DNA of 33,149 bases from a virus, in IMG/VR virus record IMGVR_UViG_3300010430_006936, positions 1 to 33,149 of that record. One strand, 5' to 3'. Below are positions 7,522 through 14,323 of the stretch, piece by piece (position 1 is the first letter of the stretch; the number at the start of each line of letters is the position of its first letter). The notes beneath the pieces were generated by a model. The model made no database searches, was not told where the DNA came from, and was given only the letters and a program-made list of their open reading frames with translations. Position numbers and translations under genes: made by a program.

Positions 7522-8994
7522 ATGTTTAGAGGTGATAATCAGTTTTCATTCAACTTAGATCAGCATGAGTTGGTCATTGATAGTTTTGCAGGTGGCGGCG
7601 GTGCTTCTACAGGTATTGAGCTGGCGATAGGTCGCCAGGTTGATGATGCAATTAATCATGATCCTGATGCCATTGCGATGCATAAAACCAACCATCCTCT
7701 GACAAATCATTATTGTGAATCTGTTTGGGACGTTAACCCGGTAGATGTGTGTAAAGGTCGGCCCGTTGGCCTTGCTTGGTTTAGTCCGGACTGTAAGCAC
7801 TTCTCAAAGGCTGCAGGGGGGAAACCTCTTGAAAAGAAAATCCGTGGTTTGGCATGGGTGGCTATGCGTTGGGCGGCTACCGTTCGCCCGCGTATTATCA
7901 TGCTCGAAAATGTTGAGGAGTTTGTCACCTGGGGCCCGCTTACTGATGGTAAACCCTGCCCGAAAAGAAAGGGGAAGACCTTCAATAGTTTTGTGCACCA
8001 GCTGCGCCAGCATGGCTATAAGGTGGAGTGGAAGCAGTTAATCGCCAGTGACCACGGATGCCCGACAATCAGAAAGCGATTTTTCTTGGTGGCTCGATGT
8101 GATGGCCAGCCAATTACATGGCCAGCGCCCACATATGGTGATCCTAAGAAGCAGCCGGTCAACGGCAAAATGCTTAAACCGTGGAAAACCGCCGCCGATA
8201 TCATCGATTGGTCTATTCCCTGTAAGTCGATATTTAATCGTAAAAGACCGCTCGCTGAAAAAACTATGCAACGTATTGCCAAAGGGATACAGAAGTTTGT
8301 TATCGATGCTAACGAGCCATTTATAGCGCCTTCTGATGCCAGAATTGTTCCTTTCATTACTGAGTTCGCTAACGCCAGCAGTCAACGCAATATGCCTGCT
8401 GATGAACCGTTGCGAACTATTTGCGCCCAGGTGAAAGGCGGGCACTTTGCTTTGGTCTCACCAATCATCTGTCGCCAATTTGGTAACAGTGTTGGGCATT
8501 CTATTGATGCGCCATTGGGAACCATCACAGCAGGTGGTGGCGGTAAGTCTCAATTAGTGACCAGCAGCATGGTAAAAATGCGTGGCACTAATATCGGTTT
8601 CCCTACTGATGAACCCGTTCATACCATCACAGCAGGTGGTAATCATATCGGTGAAGTGCGCGCGTTCCTGATGAAGTATTACGGCACCGGAATTGGCCAA
8701 GATATCAATCAGCCACTGCACACCATTCGCACCGGTGATTGTTTCGGTTTAGTCATGGTAAAAGGTGAGGCCTATCAAATCGTCGATATCGGCATGCGTA
8801 TGCTTGAGCCCCATGAACTGTTTGCCGCTCAGTCATTCCCGAGTGATTACATCATAGAGGTTGATCATACTGGCAAGAGGTATTCCAAAGCTAAGCAGGT
8901 GGCCAGGTGTGGTAACTCGGTACCACCTTTGCTAGCCAAGGCATTAGTAATGGGTAACTACTGTGAGCCTGTGCAAATCGAAGAGGTGGCGTAA
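7522..8994 (+). CDS. C5 cytosine DNA methyltransferase
   Basis: 490 aa from the ATG at 7522, chosen because AAGGGGAG lies 4-5 bp upstream; the frame is open earlier, inside gene A. Motifs: AdoMet loop FAGGGGAST at residues 22-30, catalytic Cys91 in a PDC form (SPDCKHFSKAAGG) instead of the usual PPC, ENV at 129-131, IRKRFFLVAR, and GNSVPP from residue 464. Residues about 294-410, in the target-recognition position, consist of four tandem units of about 34 aa. It methylates phage DNA, probably to escape host restriction. The PDC variant is common in phage enzymes of this type, so the protein is probably active. The sequence recognised cannot be told. Confidence 0.92.
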   Translation: MFRGDNQFSFNLDQHELVIDSFAGGGGASTGIELAIGRQVDDAINHDPDAIAMHKTNHPLTNHYCESVWDVNPVDVCKGRPVGLAWFSPDCKHFSKAAGGKPLEKKIRGLAWVAMRWAATVRPRIIMLENVEEFVTWGPLTDGKPCPKRKGKTFNSFVHQLRQHGYKVEWKQLIASDHGCPTIRKRFFLVARCDGQPITWPAPTYGDPKKQPVNGKMLKPWKTAADIIDWSIPCKSIFNRKRPLAEKTMQRIAKGIQKFVIDANEPFIAPSDARIVPFITEFANASSQRNMPADEPLRTICAQVKGGHFALVSPIICRQFGNSVGHSIDAPLGTITAGGGGKSQLVTSSMVKMRGTNIGFPTDEPVHTITAGGNHIGEVRAFLMKYYGTGIGQDINQPLHTIRTGDCFGLVMVKGEAYQIVDIGMRMLEPHELFAAQSFPSDYIIEVDHTGKRYSKAKQVARCGNSVPPLLAKALVMGNYCEPVQIEEVA

Positions 8995-9104
8995 TGAAGT
9001 TACATTCAACTATGTTACATGGGCTCGAGCATAGACACTTTTATCTAGTCTCGATGATAGTTGTTGCTGACTATGTCGGCCGCAATAGTTGGGGGTATCT
9101 ATGA
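8994..9104 (+). CDS. Small ORF coupled between the two methyltransferase genes
   Basis: 36 codons. The ATG overlaps the cytosine methyltransferase stop (TAATG) and has GAGGTGG 5 bp before it. The stop overlaps the adenine methyltransferase start (ATGA at 9101-9104). The product has a hydrophobic stretch (FYLVSMIVVADYVG) and several His residues, and may touch membranes. Either it is a genuine micro-protein or its translation only carries ribosomes from one methyltransferase gene to the next. I know of no homologue. Confidence 0.5.
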   Translation: MKLHSTMLHGLEHRHFYLVSMIVVADYVGRNSWGYL

Positions 9105-9793
9105 CAGATGCTGTAGAAAGCTATTTAGGTGCCAAAAATGGTTCTGGTGTCTATCAAACCATTATCAATTTAATTCCCCCGCATGAAACCTATATCGAGG
9201 CTTTTCTTGGTACGGGTGCAATCATGAGAAGGAAGGCACCAGCGTTAGAAAATATTGCGGTAGAAATCAACCAAAAGGTATTAGATAAGTTCGCTGCAGG
9301 ACAGTCAGAAATGTCTATAAGGTTCTATTGTTGTGATGCCTTAACTTTCTTACAAAGGTTCGCGCCAACAAAAAGAACTGTTATCTATTTAGACCCGCCT
9401 TACATGCCTGAAACCAGAACCAGTAATGCGAAGTATGAACACGAACTCACCGAGTCGGATCATGCCAGGTTACTGGAGGTGATAAAAAAACTATCGAGTA
9501 ACCCGAATGTGTTCATCATCCTTTCTGGTTATAGAAATGACCTATATCAAAATGAGTTGTCGAATTGGTGGTCACATGACTTTCAAGCCATGACACGCGG
9601 CGGTGTTAGAACTGAAACGGTTTGGTGCAACTTCGAGCCAGGTGAACAGCATTACCATACCTATGCAGGTAAAAACTTTACTGATCGCCAACGCATAAAG
9701 CGTAAAGCTGATAGGTGGGCAAAGAATTATCAAGCTATGCCAGCTCCAGAGCGGCAAGCTGTATTGGCTGCATTACTGGCTATAGACAATTAA
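9101..9793 (+). CDS. DNA adenine N6-methyltransferase (D12/Dam class)
   Basis: 230 aa from the ATG at 9101, preceded by GGGGGT. AdoMet-binding motif EAFLGTGA lies at residues 33-40 and catalytic DPPY at 98-101, in the order typical of D12-class enzymes. It methylates adenine in phage DNA; the target site is not visible. It forms an operon with the cytosine methyltransferase and the 36-codon ORF, and together they probably guard the phage genome from restriction. The C-terminus is basic (DRQRIKRKADRWAK). Phage Dam-like proteins of this size are common in the P2/K139 group. Confidence 0.9.
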   Translation: MTDAVESYLGAKNGSGVYQTIINLIPPHETYIEAFLGTGAIMRRKAPALENIAVEINQKVLDKFAAGQSEMSIRFYCCDALTFLQRFAPTKRTVIYLDPPYMPETRTSNAKYEHELTESDHARLLEVIKKLSSNPNVFIILSGYRNDLYQNELSNWWSHDFQAMTRGGVRTETVWCNFEPGEQHYHTYAGKNFTDRQRIKRKADRWAKNYQAMPAPERQAVLAALLAIDN

Positions 9794-9809
9794 ATCTATG
9801 GGGTACCAC

Positions 9810-10064
9810 ATGAAACCATTGCCCACCTTAGTTCAGGGCCACGAAACCACAGAGGGTGTTGCGGTGTTAATTAAATTAACCCGCATCACCAGTGAGGCCA
9901 AGATTAATGCGCTGCATGCGTATTTGGTCGATGGCCTACCGGCTAAACATGCCTATTGGCGTTATCAGGTTGCCCAGCAACATTTCAGCGATGCGTTAGC
10001 CAGGTTAAACCGTGCGGCGGATCTTGCGATGCAATATACCGACATTAAGAAGCAGCAAAATTAA
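9810..10064 (+). CDS. PapB/FaeA-like transcriptional regulator
   Basis: 84 aa from the ATG at 9810, with GGGGT 5 bp upstream; a first ATG at 9798 lacks a site. Residues about 26-68 (EAKINALHAYLVDGLPAKHAYWRYQV, then FSDALARLNRA) match the helix-turn-helix layout of PapB/FocB fimbrial regulators and of TrfB-like phage proteins. It follows the methyltransferases by 16 bp and is the last gene of the rightward early operon. It probably binds DNA; whether it controls phage or host genes is open. Confidence 0.65.
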   Translation: MKPLPTLVQGHETTEGVAVLIKLTRITSEAKINALHAYLVDGLPAKHAYWRYQVAQQHFSDALARLNRAADLAMQYTDIKKQQN

Positions 10065-10209
10065 CACTGGTTAAGTGGTGTTGAAAATCGCAGTTTTTTT
10101 AGTTTAAAACTCTTCAGAGTAACATTAATTTTGCCCTTTAAATGAATATGTAATTCGAAATGCATAAACAAATAGAGGGCTGAAAAGTCGCTATGATAAG
10201 GCTGACTTT

Positions 10210-10215
10210 TATAAT
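10210..10215 (+). promoter_or_regulatory. Candidate -10 element (TATAAT) before the 39-aa ORF
   Basis: A perfect TATAAT lies 17 bp before the ATG at 10232. No convincing -35 is seen 16-18 bp upstream. The surrounding 167 bp between the PapB-like gene and this ORF are AT-rich and hold a weak hairpin (10063-10084) and a seven-T run at about 10095-10101 that may end the early transcript. Confidence 0.35.
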
Positions 10216-10231
10216 GAAGAGGTAATAAAAA

Positions 10232-10351
10232 ATGGATCAATCACAAATTAATGCAATGATCTCGGCATGGGGAAATGCGTATGCAACTAGTCCGGTGGAA
10301 GACAGAGACTGGCTTGTGGCGATTCTTCTATTGGCATTTGATAACGGTTAA
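10232..10351 (+). CDS. Small ORF, 39 aa
   Basis: ATG at 10232 with AGAGGT 8 bp upstream and a TATAAT at 10210-10215. The product is acidic with a hydrophobic C-terminus (DWLVAILLLAFDNG). It ends one base before the stop of the convergent XRE gene. It may be a real micro-gene; no family recognised. It lies in the accessory patch between the early and late operons. Confidence 0.45.
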   Translation: MDQSQINAMISAWGNAYATSPVEDRDWLVAILLLAFDNG

Positions 10352-10352
10352 A

Positions 10353-10652
10353 TCACTCCGGCAGCAACTGGCAAATCGCTTTTAAGTGATCGCAAATCTG
10401 TTGTTTGTTCTCCTGACTCAATGATGACAGTGAATCCGCGCTGTCATCGCTTCGAATTAACTCAATGGCATCTATCTGCAAAACATCGGCTATGGCGAAC
10501 AGCAGGGAAAGCCTCATATCGAAGCCGTTCTCTATCTTGCCCAGTGTCTTATCACTAATTCCTACCTGTTCAGCTAACTGAACTTGAGTGATTTTCATCT
10601 TTTTTCTTTTTGCAACAATCCTTTGCCCAATTATATTCAGGCTAATGCTCAT
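10353..10652 (-). CDS. XRE-family helix-turn-helix regulator
   Basis: 99 aa. An HTH_3 domain covers residues about 6-65, with the HTH core ITQVQLAEQVGISDKTLGKIENG at 21-43 and a conserved DVLQIDAIEL end. The C-terminal 35 aa are polar and probably serve for dimerisation. It is divergent from the 71-aa ORF at 10794 across a 141-bp AT-rich gap containing dyads, the classic layout of an autoregulated accessory pair. It is also on the same strand as and downstream of ogr, so transcripts from the ogr promoter could run into it. No peptidase domain is present. It may be a second repressor, an antitoxin-like regulator or a moron regulator. Confidence 0.8.
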   Translation of the reverse strand: MSISLNIIGQRIVAKRKKMKITQVQLAEQVGISDKTLGKIENGFDMRLSLLFAIADVLQIDAIELIRSDDSADSLSSLSQENKQQICDHLKAICQLLPE

Positions 10653-10695
10653 AGGTCACAATTTTTTCTAATCTGAACTTTTCTTCTGTTTAGCT

Positions 10696-10706
10696 TAGTT
10701 AAACTA
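10696..10706. promoter_or_regulatory. Dyad in the XRE / 71-aa ORF intergenic region
   Basis: TAGTT-A-AACTA is an 11-bp inverted repeat, followed 7 bp on by the palindrome GAATATTC (about 10711-10718) and a TATATAAAT that could be a -10 for the rightward gene. These are the best candidate operators for the XRE protein. Assignment is inference from position. Confidence 0.35.
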
Positions 10707-10793
10707 GAACGAATATTCTTATATAAATATCTGTAAACCAGTATCATCGTTCGTAACAAATGGAAAGTCGTATGTTATTAAGAGGTTACGTTA

Positions 10794-11009
10794 ATGTGTA
10801 CACTGATAAAGCAAATGGATCTTGTATTAAAAGCGGTAGAAGACACGAGTACTACAGAAGATGATAAAGATATCGCCCTTTCATTGATGGCTGATATTGT
10901 CAGTTGGGGGTGTAGAAGCTGCTATAAAGACGAATGTATTAAAGTAGGGCTAGTTCCTGCTGAAGTTGTTTCATCTCTGCCGGGTTCATCGCTTTCGCAA
11001 GCTCAGTGA
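10794..11009 (+). CDS. Hypothetical 71-aa protein divergent from XRE regulator
   Basis: ATG at 10794 with AGAGGT 7 bp upstream. The protein is helical at the N-terminus (LIKQMDLVLKAVEDT, DIALSLMADIV) with a small Cys cluster (GCRSCYKDEC). I recognise no family. The last 71 bp overlap the 3' end of ogr on the other strand, so each message is partly antisense to the other. The good start site and the divergent XRE gene favour a real gene. Confidence 0.5.
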   Translation: MCTLIKQMDLVLKAVEDTSTTEDDKDIALSLMADIVSWGCRSCYKDECIKVGLVPAEVVSSLPGSSLSQAQ

Positions 11010-11190
11010 TAATAGTACTCGACGTTTTAGCACTTGGACTTAGAGTGTGACTAAAACTTAAATTGGCCACGAAGGTGTGGCCGCATTCAGGTTCGGTGCA
11101 TGAGCAATACAGATCTGCATGGGCAAGACTTAAGCGGTTGGTCTTACTGATAATCGCTTTTGAACCACACTCAGAGCAGAAAACTCGCAT
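10939..11190 (-). CDS. ogr: Ogr/Delta-type zinc-finger late gene activator
   Basis: 83 aa from the ATG at 11190; a GTG just before it is also in frame, and GGGAG sits 7 bp before the ATG. The zinc site is C5, C8, C31, C36, exactly the CX2CX22CX4C pattern of P2 Ogr and P4 Delta. These proteins activate late promoters by binding a dyad near -55 and contacting RNA polymerase alpha. Here ogr lies beside the portal gene and not next to the tail D gene as in P2. It has its own promoter with a LexA box between -35 and -10. Expected targets are the divergent terminase and scaffold promoters at about 14117-14323. Confidence 0.9.
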   Translation of the reverse strand: MRVFCSECGSKAIISKTNRLSLAHADLYCSCTEPECGHTFVANLSFSHTLSPSAKTSSTIITELAKAMNPAEMKQLQQELALL

Positions 11191-11241
11191 CACAATCTCC
11201 CAATTGTTTAAACTCTGTTTTAACTGTCGCTAGTGTACTCT

Positions 11242-11269
11242 AAGATACTGTTTTTATAAACAGTGTAAA
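11242..11269 (-). promoter_or_regulatory. ogr promoter
   Basis: On the minus strand TTTACA (11269-11264) and TATCTT (11247-11242) are 16 bp apart, placing the start of transcription about 45 bp before the ogr ATG. The -35 matches 5/6 and the -10 4/6 of the sigma70 consensus. The spacer is occupied by the LexA box listed separately. Confidence 0.6.
11246..11265. promoter_or_regulatory. LexA (SOS) box in the ogr promoter
   Basis: TACTGTTTTTATAAACAGTG contains a perfect CTGT-N8-ACAG core (11248-11263) with an AT-rich centre and the flanking A/T bases of the gammaproteobacterial LexA consensus. It lies exactly between the -35 and -10 of the ogr promoter, where bound LexA would block RNA polymerase. 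This predicts SOS-controlled expression of the late activator. Confidence 0.75.
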
Positions 11270-11290
11270 TTCTATGCCAAATAAAGAAAT

Positions 11291-11313
11291 CGCCACCTAT
11301 TCAGTGGCGTTTT
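11291..11313. terminator. Terminator hairpin after the portal gene
   Basis: CGCCAC (11291-11296) and GTGGCG (11304-11309) form a 6-bp stem with a 7-base loop, followed by TTTT on the plus strand. On the minus strand it lies just after the portal stop and is followed by ATTTCTTTATTT. It probably ends the terminase-portal transcript before ogr and may work in both directions. Confidence 0.6.
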
Positions 11314-11315
11314 GC

Positions 11316-12344
11316 TCAATATTCTAAATCAAATTCCAGTTTTAACCGCCCATCAATTTCAGGATCTCGCGCTATGGCATCGACCAGTCTATTGATCAGG
11401 GGTTTGGTCTCAGATTTAAAGTACATCTCGCCATATTTGAGGGGGTCGCCAAAGCCCGCCGCATTAGTGGGGATCATGCCGCCAAGACCTGCAGGGAAAC
11501 GATGGGCGTTAAATACATCTTGCGCCGCCACACCTTTAACATTGCCAAACTCGTCTTTGGACTCAAAGTTACCCACCGGGATGATCTGCAGCCCTTTCTC
11601 TTTACCACCGGGAATATTGACAAACAAACTCTTAAAGTTTCCCACACCCTTAGAGCCTTGAATTTTAGTCTTTATCTCCTCTTCGACCTTGGGGTCTAAG
11701 TTGGGGTCGGTGGCGTACATGATAAAACCCATGTGCGCCCCGTTTAAAAAGTATTTACGTCTAAACATCGTTGCGTCTTCGCCAAGCATGGCCGCTTGCA
11801 TGCCGCCGATATAGTCGACCAAGCCATAGATCTGCTGCACCGGATCATATTGCCGCACCCAGATAATATCCTGAGCTTTATAGCGCCTAAGCTGATCTTC
11901 ACGTTCTAGTACCACCGCACCACCATCGACCGCCACCCGGGTGCGATAACTTGGCAGCGGAAACAAGCGAACGGTGCGCCTAAGTCCATCACGAATTTTT
12001 AGCAGACCCACATCACCGAACATAATTTGATTAGTGAATGTTGCTTCTACTTGCTGCGCGGTCATGCAACCTGATACAAATCGGCTCGCAGCCATATTTA
12101 CTCGGCTACCCATAATGCCGCCATGTTGGGGGTTACGCCGTGGCAAGTTGGCCAATAGTTGTCTGTCGATTGGCGGTTCCCAATAGCCATCACTTTCATT
12201 GCAGTACAGCGAGTCATAATCGGTGAGCCACATGTTTGGCATCACCTCTTCGGGCATACTGAACACCACAGGGGAGTTGCTGGTCGGTTGCTCTGTTTCG
12301 CCTATGGTTTCGTCGTTAGCGGCAGTTAGCTTTGCATCGCCCAT
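11316..12344 (-). CDS. Q: Phage portal protein (P2 gpQ family)
   Basis: 342 aa, matching the length of P2 Q. The conserved region [22 protein letters not shown] at about residues 57-78, the [20 protein letters not shown] block, [35 protein letters not shown] and a C-terminal [16 protein letters not shown] are typical of the PBSX/P2 portal family. The portal forms the ring at one capsid vertex through which DNA is packaged and the tail attaches. It starts inside the 3' end of the terminase ATPase gene (19-bp overlap), as expected for the P-Q operon. Its transcript ends at the hairpin at 11291-11313. In P2, cos lies just past the 3' end of Q; no cos sequence could be recognised here. Confidence 0.92.
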   Translation of the reverse strand: MGDAKLTAANDETIGETEQPTSNSPVVFSMPEEVMPNMWLTDYDSLYCNESDGYWEPPIDRQLLANLPRRNPQHGGIMGSRVNMAASRFVSGCMTAQQVEATFTNQIMFGDVGLLKIRDGLRRTVRLFPLPSYRTRVAVDGGAVVLEREDQLRRYKAQDIIWVRQYDPVQQIYGLVDYIGGMQAAMLGEDATMFRRKYFLNGAHMGFIMYATDPNLDPKVEEEIKTKIQGSKGVGNFKSLFVNIPGGKEKGLQIIPVGNFESKDEFGNVKGVAAQDVFNAHRFPAGLGGMIPTNAAGFGDPLKYGEMYFKSETKPLINRLVDAIARDPEIDGRLKLEFDLEY

Positions 12345-14116
12345 GAAGATGTCCTTTTATGTAAATAGTTTAGGGGTTCATTGATAATGGCGTGGCTAAG
12401 TGCCCAAAAGCCGTCAGCATGGCCAACCTTGTCGGAGCGGTCAGCCTTAAATGTCATCATGTTGCCGCTGCCGCTCATACCGCGTTTAATCGCCATGAAT
12501 GCAGCGGGTAAATCTTTCATCTCTTGATCTAGTTGCAAGCGGTTGCCCTCCACTACATCAATCATTTTTAGTACCAGGCGATTTTTATTTTCATTACTGT
12601 AGTGAATCGCTACGGCCTCACGGGGGTGTAAGTCATGAATCGTGTCCCAAACACCTGCACCTATTCCCGTTGTGTCAACGCCCAAATAAGTGACGTTATA
12701 GCGAGCAAACGTCTTTTCAATCTCATTAACGTGATGCTGAAAGTTAAGGCCGCGCCAATAATGTCGCTCAAGGCATCTAAACTTCTCTTTTTCACCGATA
12801 GGTGGTGCAACTACCACTAAACAAGCATTGTCACGGGTTCGAGATGGATCATAGCCAAGCCAGACTTCACGATTCCCAAACGGCCTAGCATCAAGAGGGT
12901 TAAAGTCTTGCCACTTACTGGCATCAAACATCAACTTAGTTAGGGCGTTAAATTTAAAGACCGAGGCGGTATCATCGACGAATTCACACATATAGAGGTT
13001 GCTATAAACCTCCGGGCTATATTCCTCTTGCAGCTCTTTGGGGTCGATAAGGTGACAGCCCATCGCAACTGCAGTCTCAACATCTATGATGTAACGCCAC
13101 TGCTTATCTGCGCAGACACGCCCACCATCTTTCAATTCGTTATCAGATGGGAACTCAACAAACTGGCGGGAACTGTTATCCCCCTTCCACTGATCGCCAG
13201 TCCAGAAAGGATAAGCGGGGTGATTTTTGGCACTGGGTGTAGAAAAGTAAGTTTTGTTAAATCGGGTTTGTGTCGCACAAGCGGAAACTACGGCGCTGAC
13301 TTTGGTGAAGTCCCTGATCCAGAAGTATTCATCAATATAAACATTGCCTGAGCGGGACTGTGCAGAATTAGAGCTGGTTGCTAAAAAGTGCAGTTCGGCC
13401 CCATTGCTTAACACTATCGGGTTACCGGTTAACTCTAACTCAAAAAATTGGCGGGCAATTTTTACAATATATGAGCGGAAAACCTCAGCTTGAGCACGGG
13501 TGGCTGAAATGAAAATCTGATTTTCACCTGTCAGTACCGCGTCTTCGAATGCCTCGCCAGCACAGCCATAAGTAAAGCCGATTTGCCGCGATTTTAAAAC
13601 GTTGCGTGTTCGGGGGAGAGTTGGGTCGTTCTTAACCTCACGCATGAGTTTTTGATATTTGAATAAGCTATCAACCCATATGTCGAAGTCATCAGCTTCA
13701 AGGTGTGAAACATCATTCTTGCTTTTACCGCCTTTGCGTTTCCCTTTTGGCTGCGCTTTCTCGCTTGAGCCTTTACCTTTAACTGTGCTGTGTTGGCTAT
13801 CTTGTTCACCAGCTGCAGCTCGTTCGAGTGTTGCCCGCTGTTTCTTCAGCTTCACATGCTTTTCGATAAGCATATCCAGCTCTTTGATCTGGTTTGGTGT
13901 TTTGTCAGCAATGCCGGTTAACAGCACAACACGGCGAGCAATGGCCTCGTCGACTTCCTCTTCACGCAGCATATCGCGCCAACTGTTCTTGTCGGCCCAA
14001 TAGTAAATAATTCGGCTATTTGGAAAACCCAGTTCAAGGCGGATCTCTTCAGGCGTCCAGCGTCTTAAATAGAGCCGTTTTGCTGCTTCGCGTATTTCGG
14101 GAGAGTATTTAGCCAA
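12326..14116 (-). CDS. P: Terminase large subunit ATPase (P2 gpP family)
   Basis: 596 aa. An N-terminal helix-turn-helix lies at about residues 10-45 ([21 protein letters not shown]). A charged linker spans 100-140. The ATPase has a Walker A-like [10 protein letters not shown] at 175-184 and Walker B VYIDE ending at 263. C-terminal acidic residues of the RNase H-like domain are D423 (GYDPS), D481 (GVDTT) and D568 (GHADG). It pumps DNA into the prohead together with portal and the M subunit. It is the first gene of the leftward late operon, transcribed divergently from the scaffold gene. Similar in length to P2 P (590 aa). Confidence 0.93.
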   Translation of the reverse strand: MAKYSPEIREAAKRLYLRRWTPEEIRLELGFPNSRIIYYWADKNSWRDMLREEEVDEAIARRVVLLTGIADKTPNQIKELDMLIEKHVKLKKQRATLERAAAGEQDSQHSTVKGKGSSEKAQPKGKRKGGKSKNDVSHLEADDFDIWVDSLFKYQKLMREVKNDPTLPRTRNVLKSRQIGFTYGCAGEAFEDAVLTGENQIFISATRAQAEVFRSYIVKIARQFFELELTGNPIVLSNGAELHFLATSSNSAQSRSGNVYIDEYFWIRDFTKVSAVVSACATQTRFNKTYFSTPSAKNHPAYPFWTGDQWKGDNSSRQFVEFPSDNELKDGGRVCADKQWRYIIDVETAVAMGCHLIDPKELQEEYSPEVYSNLYMCEFVDDTASVFKFNALTKLMFDASKWQDFNPLDARPFGNREVWLGYDPSRTRDNACLVVVAPPIGEKEKFRCLERHYWRGLNFQHHVNEIEKTFARYNVTYLGVDTTGIGAGVWDTIHDLHPREAVAIHYSNENKNRLVLKMIDVVEGNRLQLDQEMKDLPAAFMAIKRGMSGSGNMMTFKADRSDKVGHADGFWALSHAIINEPLNYLHKRTSSWAMQS

Positions 14117-14162
14117 GGGTTAATGATGCCCACACAATTGAAAACTGGCCCCAGTGTATTCA

Positions 14163-14168
14163 CTTATA
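14163..14168 (-). promoter_or_regulatory. Candidate -10 of the leftward late promoter
   Basis: TATAAG on the minus strand (14168-14163) matches the sigma70 -10 at 5/6. No -35 is seen, as expected for an activator-dependent promoter. The start would fall near 14156, about 40 bp before the terminase ATG at 14116. The dyad at 14199-14226 is centred about 56 bp upstream of that start. Confidence 0.45.
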
Positions 14169-14198
14169 AACTGACTATAACTGACTAATTTTCGGAAC

Positions 14199-14226
14199 AA
14201 TTCGGATTTAGGTCTCTATCCGAATT
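14199..14226. promoter_or_regulatory. Late-promoter dyad, candidate Ogr binding site
   Basis: AATTCGGAT and ATCCGAATT form a perfect 9-bp inverted repeat with a 10-base spacer; seen as TTCGGA half-sites the spacing is 12 bp. A third TTCGGA copy lies 10 bp further left (14191-14196), one helical turn away. P2 Ogr sites are TGT-N12-ACA dyads near -55, so the spacing and location fit while the half-site differs. It lies between the divergent terminase and scaffold genes. Confidence 0.5.
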
Positions 14227-14323
14227 AGCGAGAACTTTGCCCAGTGCTAAGCCTTATTCAACTGGCTATGCTGGCCGTCAAATAGATGAATTTTCAATAA
14301 CCACTAATGCAAAAGGCCATCAA

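Noticed and set aside
7786-7794. PDC in place of PPC as evidence of a dead cytosine methyltransferase
   Set aside because: The catalytic Cys is kept and the PDC form with HFSK after it is common in phage enzymes; all other motifs are intact.
8038-8445. 135-aa and other minus-strand ORFs within the cytosine methyltransferase
   Set aside because: They are shadows of a well-supported enzyme gene with clear motifs.
10065-10231. cos site
   Set aside because: P2-like phages carry cos near the 3' side of the portal gene, so it may lie in this gap or at 11194-11315, but no known cos sequence is recognisable.
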